From contig JACPQP010000352.1 of assembly GCA_016190465.1 (NCBI GenBank), positions 1 to 10,445 of the forward strand: a DNA stretch of 10,445 nt, read 5' to 3'. A program made the translations under genes and the position numbers. Shown here one piece after another: positions 1-7,093 of the stretch. Position 1 is the first letter of the stretch; the number at the start of each line of letters is the position of its first letter. The DNA comes from Chloroflexota bacterium. GTDB taxonomy: Bacteria > Chloroflexota > UBA6077 > FW602-bin22 > JACPQP01. The notes beneath the pieces are model-generated. The model did not search any database. It was not told where the DNA came from and saw only the letters and a program-made list of their open reading frames with translations.

Positions 1-1980
1 ACCCCGCTCCCGCAGCAGAACATCGACACCGGCTGCGGGCTCGAGCGGATGACGATGCTCCTCCAGGGGGTGCAGTCCGTCCACGACACCGACCTCTTTC
101 AGCCGATCATCTGTCGGGCGGAGGAGCTGACTGGCGTCTCCTATCGGACCGGCGCCCGGAGCGACTTCTCGCTCCGCGTGCTCGCCGACCACAGCCGAGC
201 GGTGACCTTCCTGGTGGCGGACGGCGTGCTGCCGACGAACGAGGGGCGCGGCTATATCCTCCGCCGCATCCTCCGTCGGGCCGTGCGTCACGGGCGACTG
301 CTCGGCCTCCGCCAGGCGTTCCTGAGCGAGCTGGCCCGGGTCGTCGTCGACCGGATGAGCAACGCCTATCCCGAGCTGGCCCAGCGCGCCGAGTTCATCC
401 GCAAAGTGATCGACATCGAGGAGGAGCGCTTCGGCCAGACGCTGGCCGTCGGCCTCGCCGTGCTCGACCAGGTGATCGCCGAGCTCCGGGAACGCGGCCA
501 GACCACCGTTCCCGGCGAGATGGTCTTCAAGCTGTACGACACTTACGGCTTTCCGGCGGAGCTCACCGTCGAGGTCGCCGGGGAGGCCGGGCTGGCCGTC
601 GATCTCGGGGGCTTCGAGGCGGCGATGGCCCGCCAGCGCGAGCTGGCCCGAGCCCACGCCCGGTTCGGCGCGGCCACGGCTGCCAGCGCCGAGGCGTACC
701 GCCAGCTTCCCATCGAGGTGGAGTTCCTCGGCTACGAGCGCGACGAGGTGACCACCCAGATCGTCGGCTTGATCCGCGGCGGCGAGCTCGCCGGCCGGGC
801 CGAGGCCGGCGACGAGATCGAGGTGGTCTTGCGCGAGACGCCGTTCTACGCCGAGGCCGGTGGACAGGTCGGGGACACCGGGGCCATCGTCGGTCCGGCC
901 GGCCGGTTCGAGGTACGCGACGCTCAGCGGCCGACGCCGCACCTGATCGTGCACCGCGGCCAGGTCATCGCTGGGTATCTCCTGTCGGGCGACATTGCCG
1001 TCGCCGCGATCGACGTCGAGCGGCGCGAGGCGATCCGGCGCCACCACACCGCGACCCATCTGCTCCATCGAGCGCTCCGCAACACGCTCGGCGGTCACGT
1101 CGCCCAGGCCGGCTCGCTCGTCGCCCCCGACCGGTTGCGCTTCGACCTCTCGCACTTCCAGGCGCTCACGCCGGACGAGCTCACGCGCATCGAGCGCGAG
1201 GTCAACGCGAAGATCCGCGAGAACCTCCCGGCCAACACGGCTATCACCACCTATCAGGAAGCGGTGGCGGCCGGGGCGATGGCGCTGTTTGGCGAGAAGT
1301 ACGGCGAGCAGGTGCGGATGCTCTGCCTCGGGGACTATAGCTGCGAGCTCTGCGGAGGCACGCACGTCCGGCAGACCGGTGACATCGGCCTCTTCAAGAT
1401 CGTCTCCGAGGGTAGCGTCGCGGCGGGCGTCCGCCGGATCGAGGCCCTGGCCGGAGCGGCGGCCGAGGACTTCGTCCGTGAGCGGTTCGCCGCCTGGGAC
1501 CGGCTGGCCGCGCGGCTGAGCGGCGGCGACGTGGAGCAGAAGGTCGCCCAGATCCAGCAGGAGTCGCAGGAGCAGCGGCGACAGGTCGCCCAGCTCCAGC
1601 GGTTGCTCGCCTCGCGCGAGGTGGATGCGCTGGCGGCACAGGCCCTCATCGTCGACGGCGTGCGCGTGGTGGCGGCGAAGGTCGACGCGCCCAATCAGGA
1701 GGCGCTCCGTGAGCTGGGGGATGCGCTGCGGAGCCGGCTCGGCCGGAGCGTGGTCGTGCTGGGCTCGGTTATCGAAGGGAAGCCGGGGCTATTGGCGATG
1801 GTGTCGCCCGGCGTGCGAGTCCACGCGGGGCGCCTCGTCAACGAGGCTGCTCAGGAGATTGGCGGCCGGGGCGGTGGCAGTCCACAGATGGCCCAGGCCG
1901 GTGGGCGGACGCCGGAGCGCCTGCCGACGGCGCTCGGCCGGGTCGAGGAGCTAGTCCGCGGTCAGCTTGCCGGCGGATAA
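1..1980 (+). CDS. alaS: Alanyl-tRNA synthetase (AlaRS), 5' end cut off by the window
   Basis: Charges tRNA-Ala with alanine in the cytoplasm and hydrolyses mischarged Ser/Gly-tRNA-Ala. The reading frame is open from base 1 and shows 659 residues; AlaRS is usually near 880, so roughly 220 N-terminal residues, including the first catalytic motifs, are missing. The first in-frame ATG (base 49) is internal: the codons before it already encode the family motif IDTGCGLER. Visible landmarks, numbered from base 1, are: end of the aminoacylation domain with TNEGRGYILRRILRRAVRHG (about 79-98); editing-domain zinc/active-site motifs HHTATHLLH (348-356, HxxxH at 349/353) and CGGTH (451-455); a predicted coiled coil (about 510-545); and a C-Ala/DHHA1-type Gly-rich segment GGRGGG (about 621-626). 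All editing residues are present, and the C terminus is complete at the TAA. A CRISPR-like repeat starts on the next base. Confidence 0.97.
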   Translation, partial: TPLPQQNIDTGCGLERMTMLLQGVQSVHDTDLFQPIICRAEELTGVSYRTGARSDFSLRVLADHSRAVTFLVADGVLPTNEGRGYILRRILRRAVRHGRLLGLRQAFLSELARVVVDRMSNAYPELAQRAEFIRKVIDIEEERFGQTLAVGLAVLDQVIAELRERGQTTVPGEMVFKLYDTYGFPAELTVEVAGEAGLAVDLGGFEAAMARQRELARAHARFGAATAASAEAYRQLPIEVEFLGYERDEVTTQIVGLIRGGELAGRAEAGDEIEVVLRETPFYAEAGGQVGDTGAIVGPAGRFEVRDAQRPTPHLIVHRGQVIAGYLLSGDIAVAAIDVERREAIRRHHTATHLLHRALRNTLGGHVAQAGSLVAPDRLRFDLSHFQALTPDELTRIEREVNAKIRENLPANTAITTYQEAVAAGAMALFGEKYGEQVRMLCLGDYSCELCGGTHVRQTGDIGLFKIVSEGSVAAGVRRIEALAGAAAEDFVRERFAAWDRLAARLSGGDVEQKVAQIQQESQEQRRQVAQLQRLLASREVDALAAQALIVDGVRVVAAKVDAPNQEALRELGDALRSRLGRSVVVLGSVIEGKPGLLAMVSPGVRVHAGRLVNEAAQEIGGRGGGSPQMAQAGGRTPERLPTALGRVEELVRGQLAGG

Positions 1981-2009
1981 GCTTTCCCCACACGCGTGGG
2001 GATGGACCG
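1981..2009 (+). repeat. Solitary type I-E-like CRISPR repeat (29 bases, hairpin)
   Basis: A 29-base element starts immediately after the alaS stop. It contains a perfect 7-bp hairpin, TCCCCAC-ACGC-GTGGGGA (1985-2002), and ends in GATGGACCG (2001-2009). Length, stem sequence, loop size and the eight-base tail ATGGACCG (2002-2009), which would be the crRNA 5' handle after Cas6e cleavage, all match the type I-E repeat class. From memory it agrees with the Thermus thermophilus I-E repeat at about 24 of 29 positions, the stem being identical. A second repeat would be expected near 2042 after a 32-base spacer, but none is there. No leader is possible upstream because alaS coding sequence abuts it. 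With no T-run on either side it is a poor intrinsic terminator, though the stem may protect the alaS mRNA 3' end. Confidence 0.65.
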
Positions 2010-2099
2010 CTCAGGCTCGGCCGTGGCTTGTCTCTTGCTCTGGATGCATTGCGCCAACACCTAGCAGTGAGCGATCAGCCATTCGCAGTGGTGGCGAGC

Positions 2100-2129
2100 T
2101 TGTGCGTCGCTGTCGCTCGCCTTCATCAT
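2100..2129 (+). promoter_or_regulatory. Weak candidate promoter for the baseplate-J/mltG/aroE/ldh operon
   Basis: TTGTGC (2100-2105), an 18-base spacer and CATCAT (2124-2129) give a loose sigma-70-like pair, 3/6 and 4/6 to consensus. A start of transcription near 2136 would leave a leader of about 45 bases before the ATG at 2181. The rest of the gap 2010-2180 shows no convincing gene. The operon could instead be read through from alaS, so this call is tentative. Confidence 0.2.
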
Positions 2130-2180
2130 CCGTTCGGGCCAGGGGCGATGCGCCGGCCGCTGATCGCCAACCGGGAGAGC

Positions 2181-3668
2181 ATGCCTGGTATCATATCCGC
2201 CGACGAGTACGACGACATCTCTTCCCTGCGGACGAAGATCGAGCAGGTCGCCGAAGAGCGGGTGGCGGTCGTCATCCCGCCGGAGAACGGCTACCTGGAT
2301 AGCCCGATCGCTCTTCGCCTGCTCCATCGCCATGCGCTCGCCCGGGGACAGGAGCTGTCCATCGTCAGCCGTCAGGCCGGCGTTCGCCGGGTCGCGGCCG
2401 AGGTGGGTATCGCGGCCTTCAGCTCGCTCCGCGCCTACGAGTCCCGCGTCGAGCGAGCCGATGGCCCGATCACCCGCCTGGACGCGGTCGCGATGGAGCT
2501 CCCCCAGCAGGTGGCCAGCTTCGGCTCCCTGCTGTTTGTCCTGGCGGTGATGGGCGCCGGACTGGCTCTCGCCTTCATGCTCGTCCCGGTTGCCACGGTA
2601 CGCGTCACGCCGCTGGTGCAACCGGTCAGCGGGGCGGTTCAGGTGGTCGCCGACGTCGACGCCAGGGCGCCCGACGCCCGAGCGCTGAAGATCCCCGCCC
2701 GAACGGTCCTGGTGCTGGTGGAGGGAACGGATCAGCTCGACGTCCGGGCAAAGCAGACGGGAGGGGAGGCCCGAGCCCGCGGGCTGGTGACGTTCACCAA
2801 CCGGACCAGCGATCCTGTCCACGTCCCGGCCGGCACGATCGTCCGGACAGGCGAAGGCGTTGGATTTCAGACCACCGAAGACCTCGACGTGGCCCCGCAG
2901 GCCGGCGCGATCGGCCGCGTCCCCATCATCGCCCAGGAGCCCGGCCCGCGCGGCAACATCCCGCGATTGCGCATCTACCGGATCGATGGACCGATCCAGT
3001 ACTCGCTGACGGTGCTGAACGAGGAGCGAACCGTCGGCGGTGGCAGCGCGACCCGGCCGGTCGTCTCCGCGGCCGACCGCGAGCTGTTGCAGCGGCAGAT
3101 CCTCGGCAAGACAAGGCGTGAAGCCGAGGGCCGGCTGGCCGCGCTGGCCAGGGACGGGGAGGTCGTGATACCCGAATCCGTCAGCTTCGTCCCGCTGGAG
3201 GCCGACTTCGACCGTGCGGTCGGGGAGGAGGCGCCGCAGCTTGGCGCCCACCTGAAGGCGCGGGCGTCGGGGATGATCGTCAACCTGGAAGACCTGCGCT
3301 TCGTGGCGCGGGAGACGTTCAAGCCGACCCTGGCGGAGGGGTTTGCGCTGTCCGACTCGGACGTCACCTTCTCTCCCCCTCGCTTCGTCGCCTTCGACCC
3401 GGCGACTAATCGCACGATGACCCTGGAGGTACGGATCGAGGGTCAAGCGCGGGCGCGCCTGAACCTGGAGCGGGTCCGCCAGTACGTCCGGTGGCAGACG
3501 GCGGGCGAGGCCGAGCTCAGTCTGGCGAAGGAGTTTCCCCTTGCCGAGTCCCCCACGGTGAAGATCGTTCCGGCCTGGCCGGGGCGGGCCTATCGGGTCG
3601 AGGTGGTCGTGGATCGTGCCGAGCGAACTGCCGAGAAGCGGCGCCCCTCTGAAGAGAGCAGCCGATGA
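2181..3668 (+). CDS. Membrane-anchored baseplate-J-domain protein of unknown function
   Basis: The protein has 495 residues from ATG 2181. The N-terminal part (about 1-95, IISADEYDDISSLRTKIEQ onward) is a soluble domain that I associate with Chloroflexota proteins annotated baseplate J/gp47. One strong transmembrane helix follows (about 114-135, GSLLFVLAVMGAGLALAFML). Then comes a long, probably extracytoplasmic region holding a baseplate_J-like core (about 200-270): VTFTN, HVPAGT, FQTTEDLDV and a GPRGNIPRL turn. No phage genes surround it, so phage origin is unlikely; it shares an operon with mltG (4-base overlap at 3665-3668), which points to an envelope role. Start choice: the frame extends upstream to a TTG at 2028 and an ATG at 2148, but recognisable similarity begins right after 2181, which has GGGAG (2173-2177) just upstream. 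The molecular function is unknown. Confidence 0.8.
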   Translation: MPGIISADEYDDISSLRTKIEQVAEERVAVVIPPENGYLDSPIALRLLHRHALARGQELSIVSRQAGVRRVAAEVGIAAFSSLRAYESRVERADGPITRLDAVAMELPQQVASFGSLLFVLAVMGAGLALAFMLVPVATVRVTPLVQPVSGAVQVVADVDARAPDARALKIPARTVLVLVEGTDQLDVRAKQTGGEARARGLVTFTNRTSDPVHVPAGTIVRTGEGVGFQTTEDLDVAPQAGAIGRVPIIAQEPGPRGNIPRLRIYRIDGPIQYSLTVLNEERTVGGGSATRPVVSAADRELLQRQILGKTRREAEGRLAALARDGEVVIPESVSFVPLEADFDRAVGEEAPQLGAHLKARASGMIVNLEDLRFVARETFKPTLAEGFALSDSDVTFSPPRFVAFDPATNRTMTLEVRIEGQARARLNLERVRQYVRWQTAGEAELSLAKEFPLAESPTVKIVPAWPGRAYRVEVVVDRAERTAEKRRPSEESSR

Positions 3669-4762
3669 AACGCCCGGACCCCTCGGGATTGACTCGCCTG
3701 GCGTTTGCAGTGTTGTTCCTCGGGCTGGTGGGGTGTGCGCTCGCCGCGTTGCTGGTTCAACGGGCCACCGTTCGCCAATCGCTGAGCGTTTCCATCGCCG
3801 AGCGGCTCGACGAACCGGCGAGCGCCGACGCCACACCGGTCCGTTTCGTCATCGCCCGGGGTGAGTCGGCCGGCTCCATCGCCGATCGCCTGCGGACGCG
3901 GGAGCTGATCCGCGATGCCACGCTGTTTCGTCTGCTGCTTCGCCTGCGTGACGCCGAGGCGACGCTCGAAGCGGGTGAATACCTGCTGCGGCCGAACATG
4001 CGCCCCACCGAGATCATCGAGACCTTGCAGCACAGCAGTCGCCAGGGCACGGCGGTCACGATCCCGGAGGGGTGGCGGGTCGCCGAGATCGCCGACGCGC
4101 TCGAGCAGAAGGGGATCGCTCGCCGCGAGCTGTTCCTGAGCGCCGTTCGCTCGCCGGGGCTCCTGAGCACCTTCCCGTGGCTCAAGGGACTCGATTCTGC
4201 CGAGGGGTACCTCTTCCCGGACACCTACCGCTTCCTCCCGGACACGCCGGCCGAGGAAGTGGCTCGCCGGATGCTCCGCAACTTCGACGAGCGCTTCCCC
4301 GAACGAACGCGCGCCCGAAGTCAGGTGGTGGGGCTGAGCTGGAATCAGGTTGTCATCCTGGCGTCCGTTGTCGAGCGCGAGGCAGTTCACCCCGACGAGC
4401 GCGCCCGGATCGCCGGCGTGTACCTCAATCGCCTCCAGCGCGGCATGCGGCTCCAGGCGGACCCGACCGTGCAGTACGCCATCGCCGGCATCACTCCACC
4501 GGCGGGGCAGCTCTACTGGCGGGTCCTGTCTCCGTTTGATCTTAGCGTGCAGTCGCCCTACAACACCTATCTGAACCTCGGCCTGCCGCCAGGCCCGATC
4601 TGCAATCCGGGCCGGGCGTCCATCGATGCCGCCCTCGTGCCCGAACGGCATGACTATCTCTACTTCGTTGCCCGCCCCGATCGCACGCACGCCTTCGCCC
4701 GCACGCTGACCGAGCACAACGAGAACGTCGCCCGATACCAGTCCGGGAGCACACCGCGATGA
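3665..4762 (+). CDS. mltG: Endolytic murein transglycosylase MltG (YceG-like)
   Basis: Cleaves nascent, membrane-proximal peptidoglycan glycan strands and so limits their length; it acts on the outer face of the cytoplasmic membrane. The protein has 365 residues, normal for the family. An N-terminal membrane anchor (about 11-31, LAFAVLFLGLVGCALAALLV) is followed by a LysM-like subdomain (FVIARGESAGSIADRL, about 61-76). The YceG catalytic domain has EGYLFPDTYRF (180-190), the catalytic segment LASVVEREA (232-240, with Glu237 as likely catalytic acid), LQADPTVQYA (263-272), SPYNTYLNLGLPPGPICNPG (297-316) and the terminal YLYFVA...HAFARTLTEHN block. The ATG overlaps the previous stop by 4 bases, and its own stop overlaps aroE the same way, so translation is probably coupled. 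In Bacillus mltG also lies near alaS, usually with ruvX between; no ruvX is seen here. Confidence 0.96.
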   Translation: MKRPDPSGLTRLAFAVLFLGLVGCALAALLVQRATVRQSLSVSIAERLDEPASADATPVRFVIARGESAGSIADRLRTRELIRDATLFRLLLRLRDAEATLEAGEYLLRPNMRPTEIIETLQHSSRQGTAVTIPEGWRVAEIADALEQKGIARRELFLSAVRSPGLLSTFPWLKGLDSAEGYLFPDTYRFLPDTPAEEVARRMLRNFDERFPERTRARSQVVGLSWNQVVILASVVEREAVHPDERARIAGVYLNRLQRGMRLQADPTVQYAIAGITPPAGQLYWRVLSPFDLSVQSPYNTYLNLGLPPGPICNPGRASIDAALVPERHDYLYFVARPDRTHAFARTLTEHNENVARYQSGSTPR

Positions 4763-5805
4763 GCACGCGCAGCCATCCCCGTCTCCCCTCGTGGGACCAG
4801 GCTCCTGAACGGCGCAAGGGGAGAGGGAGCAGCTTTGTCGTCGGCCTGATCGGCTACCCCCTGCGCCACTCGGTCTCGCCGGCCTTCCAGCAGGCCGCCT
4901 TCGACTTCCATCACCTCCCCATCACCTACCAGGCCTGGGAGACGCCGCGCGAACAGCTTGACGCAGTGCCGCGGCGCGTCCGCGAGCCCGACTGCCTGGG
5001 GATCAACGTCACGATCCCCTACAAGCAGGTGGTCCTCTCGTGGCTCGACGCGGTGGACGGGCTGGCCGAGAAGATCGGCGCCGTCAACACGATCGTGAAC
5101 GAACGCGGAAAGCTGCGCGGGTTCAATACGGACGCGGAGGGGTTCCTGCGGGGGCTCCGCGAGGAGGGTAGCTTCGAGCCGGCGGAGAAGCGGGTCGTCG
5201 TGCTCGGCGCAGGGGGGGCGGCGCGGGCGGTCGTCTTTGCGCTCGCCAGCGCCGAGGCCGCGGCGGTGAGCGTGTTTAACCGGACGCCGGATCGCGCCGA
5301 GGCGCTGGTGGCGGCGGTGCGCGAGCGCATGCCCGGCGTGCGGATCGCGGCGCTCCCCTGGGACGAACGGCTGCTTGGCCAGCGGCTTGGCGAGTGCGAC
5401 CTGCTGGTGAACACCACGCCGGTCGGCATGAGCGCTGCAGGCTCGGGAATGGGCGCCGCAGGCTCGGGAATGAGCGCCGCAGGCTCAGGAATGGCCGCCG
5501 CAGGCTCAGGAATGGCCGCCGCAGGCTCAGGAATGGCCGCCGCAGGCTCAGGAATAGGTCACGGCTACAAGGATGAGTCGCCCCTTCCGGAGCGGCTCGT
5601 CCCGTCCGAGGCGTTCGTCTACGACCTCGTCTACAATCCGGCCGAGACCCGGCTGCTCCGCCTGGCCCGGGCGAAGGGCGCGCGGACACTGGGTGGTCTA
5701 CCGATGCTGATCCACCAGGGCGCCGCCGCCTTCGAGCTATGGACCGGTCGCCCCGCCCCGCGCGGCCTGATGCTCCAGCGCGCCGAGGAAGCCCTGCTAC
5801 GATGA
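4759..5805 (+). CDS. aroE: Shikimate dehydrogenase with an internal heptapeptide-repeat insertion
   Basis: Reduces 3-dehydroshikimate to shikimate with NADPH, in the pathway to chorismate and the aromatic amino acids. The protein has 348 residues against a usual 270-290. The excess is an N-terminal tail of about 25 residues and a 42-residue repeat block. Conserved landmarks are: GLIGYPLRHSVSP (29-41, shikimate site), NVTIPYK (83-89, catalytic Lys89), GAVNTI (107-112), FNTDAEGF (122-129, catalytic Asp125), GAGGAARAV (150-158, NADP loop), NRT (174-176, NADP-phosphate recognition), NTTPVGM (218-224), DLVYNPAET and GLPMLIHQGAAAFELWTG (313-330). Six copies of MxAAGSG (224-265) follow NTTPVGM, after which the normal SPLPERL resumes, so all catalytic parts are intact. 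The start is fixed by the ATGA overlap with mltG and GGGAG nine bases upstream. The stop overlaps the next ATG. Confidence 0.95.
   Translation: MSTRSHPRLPSWDQAPERRKGRGSSFVVGLIGYPLRHSVSPAFQQAAFDFHHLPITYQAWETPREQLDAVPRRVREPDCLGINVTIPYKQVVLSWLDAVDGLAEKIGAVNTIVNERGKLRGFNTDAEGFLRGLREEGSFEPAEKRVVVLGAGGAARAVVFALASAEAAAVSVFNRTPDRAEALVAAVRERMPGVRIAALPWDERLLGQRLGECDLLVNTTPVGMSAAGSGMGAAGSGMSAAGSGMAAAGSGMAAAGSGMAAAGSGIGHGYKDESPLPERLVPSEAFVYDLVYNPAETRLLRLARAKGARTLGGLPMLIHQGAAAFELWTGRPAPRGLMLQRAEEALLR
5428..5553 (+). repeat. 21-base in-frame minisatellite in aroE, six units
   Basis: Six contiguous units of exactly 21 bases begin at 5428, 5449, 5470, 5491, 5512 and 5533, each encoding M-x-AAGSG with x = S, G, S, A, A, A. 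Units 4-6 are identical. Units 1-3 differ at a few positions (ATGAGC or ATGGGC against ATGGCC; GCTGCA against GCCGCA in unit 1; CTCGGGA against CTCAGGA in units 1-2), so the 3' units look youngest. A degenerate ATAGGT follows. The unit length is a multiple of three, so copy-number change keeps the aroE frame. Confidence 0.95.
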
Positions 5806-6875
5806 CAAACGAATCTGACGCCGAACGACGGGTGAACGCTGACGAACTCCTGGCGCTGGTTGCGGCCGTGTTCCGGCGCTGCGGAATGGACGAGCCCGAC
5901 GCGCGGCTGCTCGCCGACTCGTTGGTGGACGCCGACCTCGGCGGCGTGCACTCCCATGGCGTGCTGCGAGTGCCGGAGTACGGGAGGAAGCTGACGGTGG
6001 GCGGCGTAAACCCGCAAGGCCGGCCCAGGGTCGCCCGAGACGGCGGCGCCTGCCTGGTGGTCGACGGCAGCAATAGCATGGGCCAGATCGGCGCCCACTT
6101 CGCGATGGAGCGGGCCGTCGAGCGGGCGGCGACGATGGGCATCGCCGCTATCGCGATCCGAGGCTCCAACCACTGCGGCGCAATGGGCTACTTCGCCGCT
6201 CAGGCGCTCGCGCACGACATGATCGGCGTCGCCACGACAAACGCGCTGCCAACGATGGCTCCCTGGGGCGGCGCCGAGCGCATCGTGGGCATCAACCCGC
6301 TCGCCATCGCCATTCCGGCCGGCCGGGAGCGGCCCATCGTCTACGACGCCGCCTTCAGCGGATCGTCCCACGGGAAGATCCGCATCTACCATCAGAAGGG
6401 CCTGAAGCTACCGGACGGGTGGGCGCTGGACAGCCAGGGCCGACCGACTACCGATCCGGCCGCGGCGATCGACGGCCTGCTGTTGCCGATCGGCGGTTTC
6501 AAGGGTGCCGGGCTGGCAATGATCATGGGCATCCTGTCGTCGATGCTCTCTGGCGCGAGCTACGGTACCGAGCTGGGCAACATGGTCGATGGCCCGAAGC
6601 CGGGCCAGGACGGCCACTTCGTCGCCGCCATCCGGGTCGGCGCGTTCGAGGACGTCGCCAGGTTCAAGGCCCGGGTGGACGCCGCGATCCAGGAGATCCA
6701 CAACTGCCGGCTGGCGCCAGGCTTTGACCGCGTCTACGCGCCGGGCGAGAGAGAGCATCTCAACCGGATCGCCTACAGGCGGGCGGGCATCCCGCTGAAC
6801 CCGGTCGCGCTCGCTGACTTGCGCCGCGTGGCCGCGGAGCGGGGCGTCGAGACGTCCCAGTATGGCTGGCTCTGA
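5802..6875 (+). CDS. Ldh_2-family NAD(P)-dependent malate/L-lactate-type dehydrogenase
   Basis: Belongs to the malate/L-lactate dehydrogenase family that includes ureidoglycolate, sulfolactate and 2,3-diketogulonate oxidoreductases. These cytoplasmic NAD(P) enzymes act on 2-hydroxyacids and have a fold unlike classical LDH. The protein has 357 residues, typical length. Seen are: HSHGVLRVPEY (50-60, likely catalytic His52, with Arg56 and Tyr60); GSNHCGAMGYF (121-131); GINPLAIAIPA (163-173); YDAAFSGSSHGKI (181-193), where the usual DxATS reads DAAFS; LPDGWALDSQGRPTTDP (203-219); and GGFKGAGLAMIMGILSSMLSGA (231-252). The start at 5802 overlaps the aroE stop by 4 bases, with GAGGA at 5785-5789; the frame extends upstream to 5739, inside aroE, but similarity begins after 5802. 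Substrate cannot be told from sequence. Coupling to aroE hints at, but does not prove, a shikimate-, quinate- or 2-oxoacid-related substrate. Confidence 0.9.
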   Translation: MTNESDAERRVNADELLALVAAVFRRCGMDEPDARLLADSLVDADLGGVHSHGVLRVPEYGRKLTVGGVNPQGRPRVARDGGACLVVDGSNSMGQIGAHFAMERAVERAATMGIAAIAIRGSNHCGAMGYFAAQALAHDMIGVATTNALPTMAPWGGAERIVGINPLAIAIPAGRERPIVYDAAFSGSSHGKIRIYHQKGLKLPDGWALDSQGRPTTDPAAAIDGLLLPIGGFKGAGLAMIMGILSSMLSGASYGTELGNMVDGPKPGQDGHFVAAIRVGAFEDVARFKARVDAAIQEIHNCRLAPGFDRVYAPGEREHLNRIAYRRAGIPLNPVALADLRRVAAERGVETSQYGWL

Positions 6876-6907
6876 CGACGTCAGGCACGGCTTACCGCTG
6901 ATCTGAA

Positions 6908-6932
6908 GGTCCGGCCGGCTGAAGCCCCGACC
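6908..6932 (+). terminator. Imperfect hairpin after the operon, possible terminator or dispersed palindrome
   Basis: GGT-C-CGG-CC-GGC-TGAA-GCC-CCG-ACC folds into nine G/C-rich pairs, with a one-base and a two-base bulge on the 5' side and a TGAA tetraloop. It lies about 30 bases after the dehydrogenase stop. There is no T-run, so intrinsic termination would be weak. The near-palindromic GGGGCTTCAGCC core on the complement also resembles dispersed palindromes of related genomes (inference). Confidence 0.35.
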
Positions 6933-6943
6933 ACGAACGTTGA

Positions 6944-6965
6944 CTGGGGAGGGGTGCGTCCCCGG
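6944..6965 (+). terminator. Second hairpin in the same gap
   Basis: CTGGGGA (6944-6950) pairs with TCCCCGG (6959-6965) through seven base pairs including one T-G wobble, with an eight-base loop. Together with the hairpin 12 bases upstream it could end transcription of the operon or block read-through into the next gene. No T-run follows. Confidence 0.3.
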
Positions 6966-6977
6966 CCAGATCAGGCA

Positions 6978-7006
6978 TTCCGCCACGTCACCGTTTCCCG
7001 TACAAT
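6978..7006 (+). promoter_or_regulatory. Candidate promoter of the URO-D-family gene
   Basis: TACAAT (7001-7006) is a good -10 hexamer, 5/6 to consensus, in an otherwise GC-rich gap. The best-placed -35 (TTCCGC, 6978-6983, 17-base spacer) is poor. Transcription would start near 7013, giving a leader of about 80 bases with a small GCCCG-AGT-CGGGC stem (7048-7060). Confidence 0.4.
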
Positions 7007-7093
7007 CGAGGTGTTCGCGATGCGCTGGAGCAGGACACGCCGCGCCCGCCCGAGTCGGGCATGGCGTAGGTTTCGGTGAGGTGAAGGGCACAC

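Noticed and set aside
2073..2081. Nine-base word GATCAGCCA shared by the gaps at 2073 and 8321
   Set aside because: Flanking sequence does not align well, so a chance match is as likely as a dispersed repeat.
2028..2180. Upstream TTG/ATG extension of the baseplate-J reading frame
   Set aside because: The extra 51 residues show no recognisable domain or signal peptide; recognisable similarity begins right after 2181. The ATG at 2148 cannot be fully excluded.
2186..2194. Extended -10-like TGGTATCAT
   Set aside because: It overlaps the first codons of the baseplate-J gene at 2181; using it would put the transcript start after the best-supported start codon, and no -35 is present.
2061..3836. 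Long minus-strand open frame opposite the baseplate-J and mltG genes (and similar ones elsewhere)
   Set aside because: Arg/Gly/Pro-rich shadow frames are expected opposite GC-rich genes; they show no motifs or ribosome sites.
5739..5801. In-frame upstream ATG for the Ldh_2 gene
   Set aside because: It lies inside aroE and encodes a Pro/Arg-rich tail; the ATGA overlap at 5802 matches the coupling seen at the other operon junctions.
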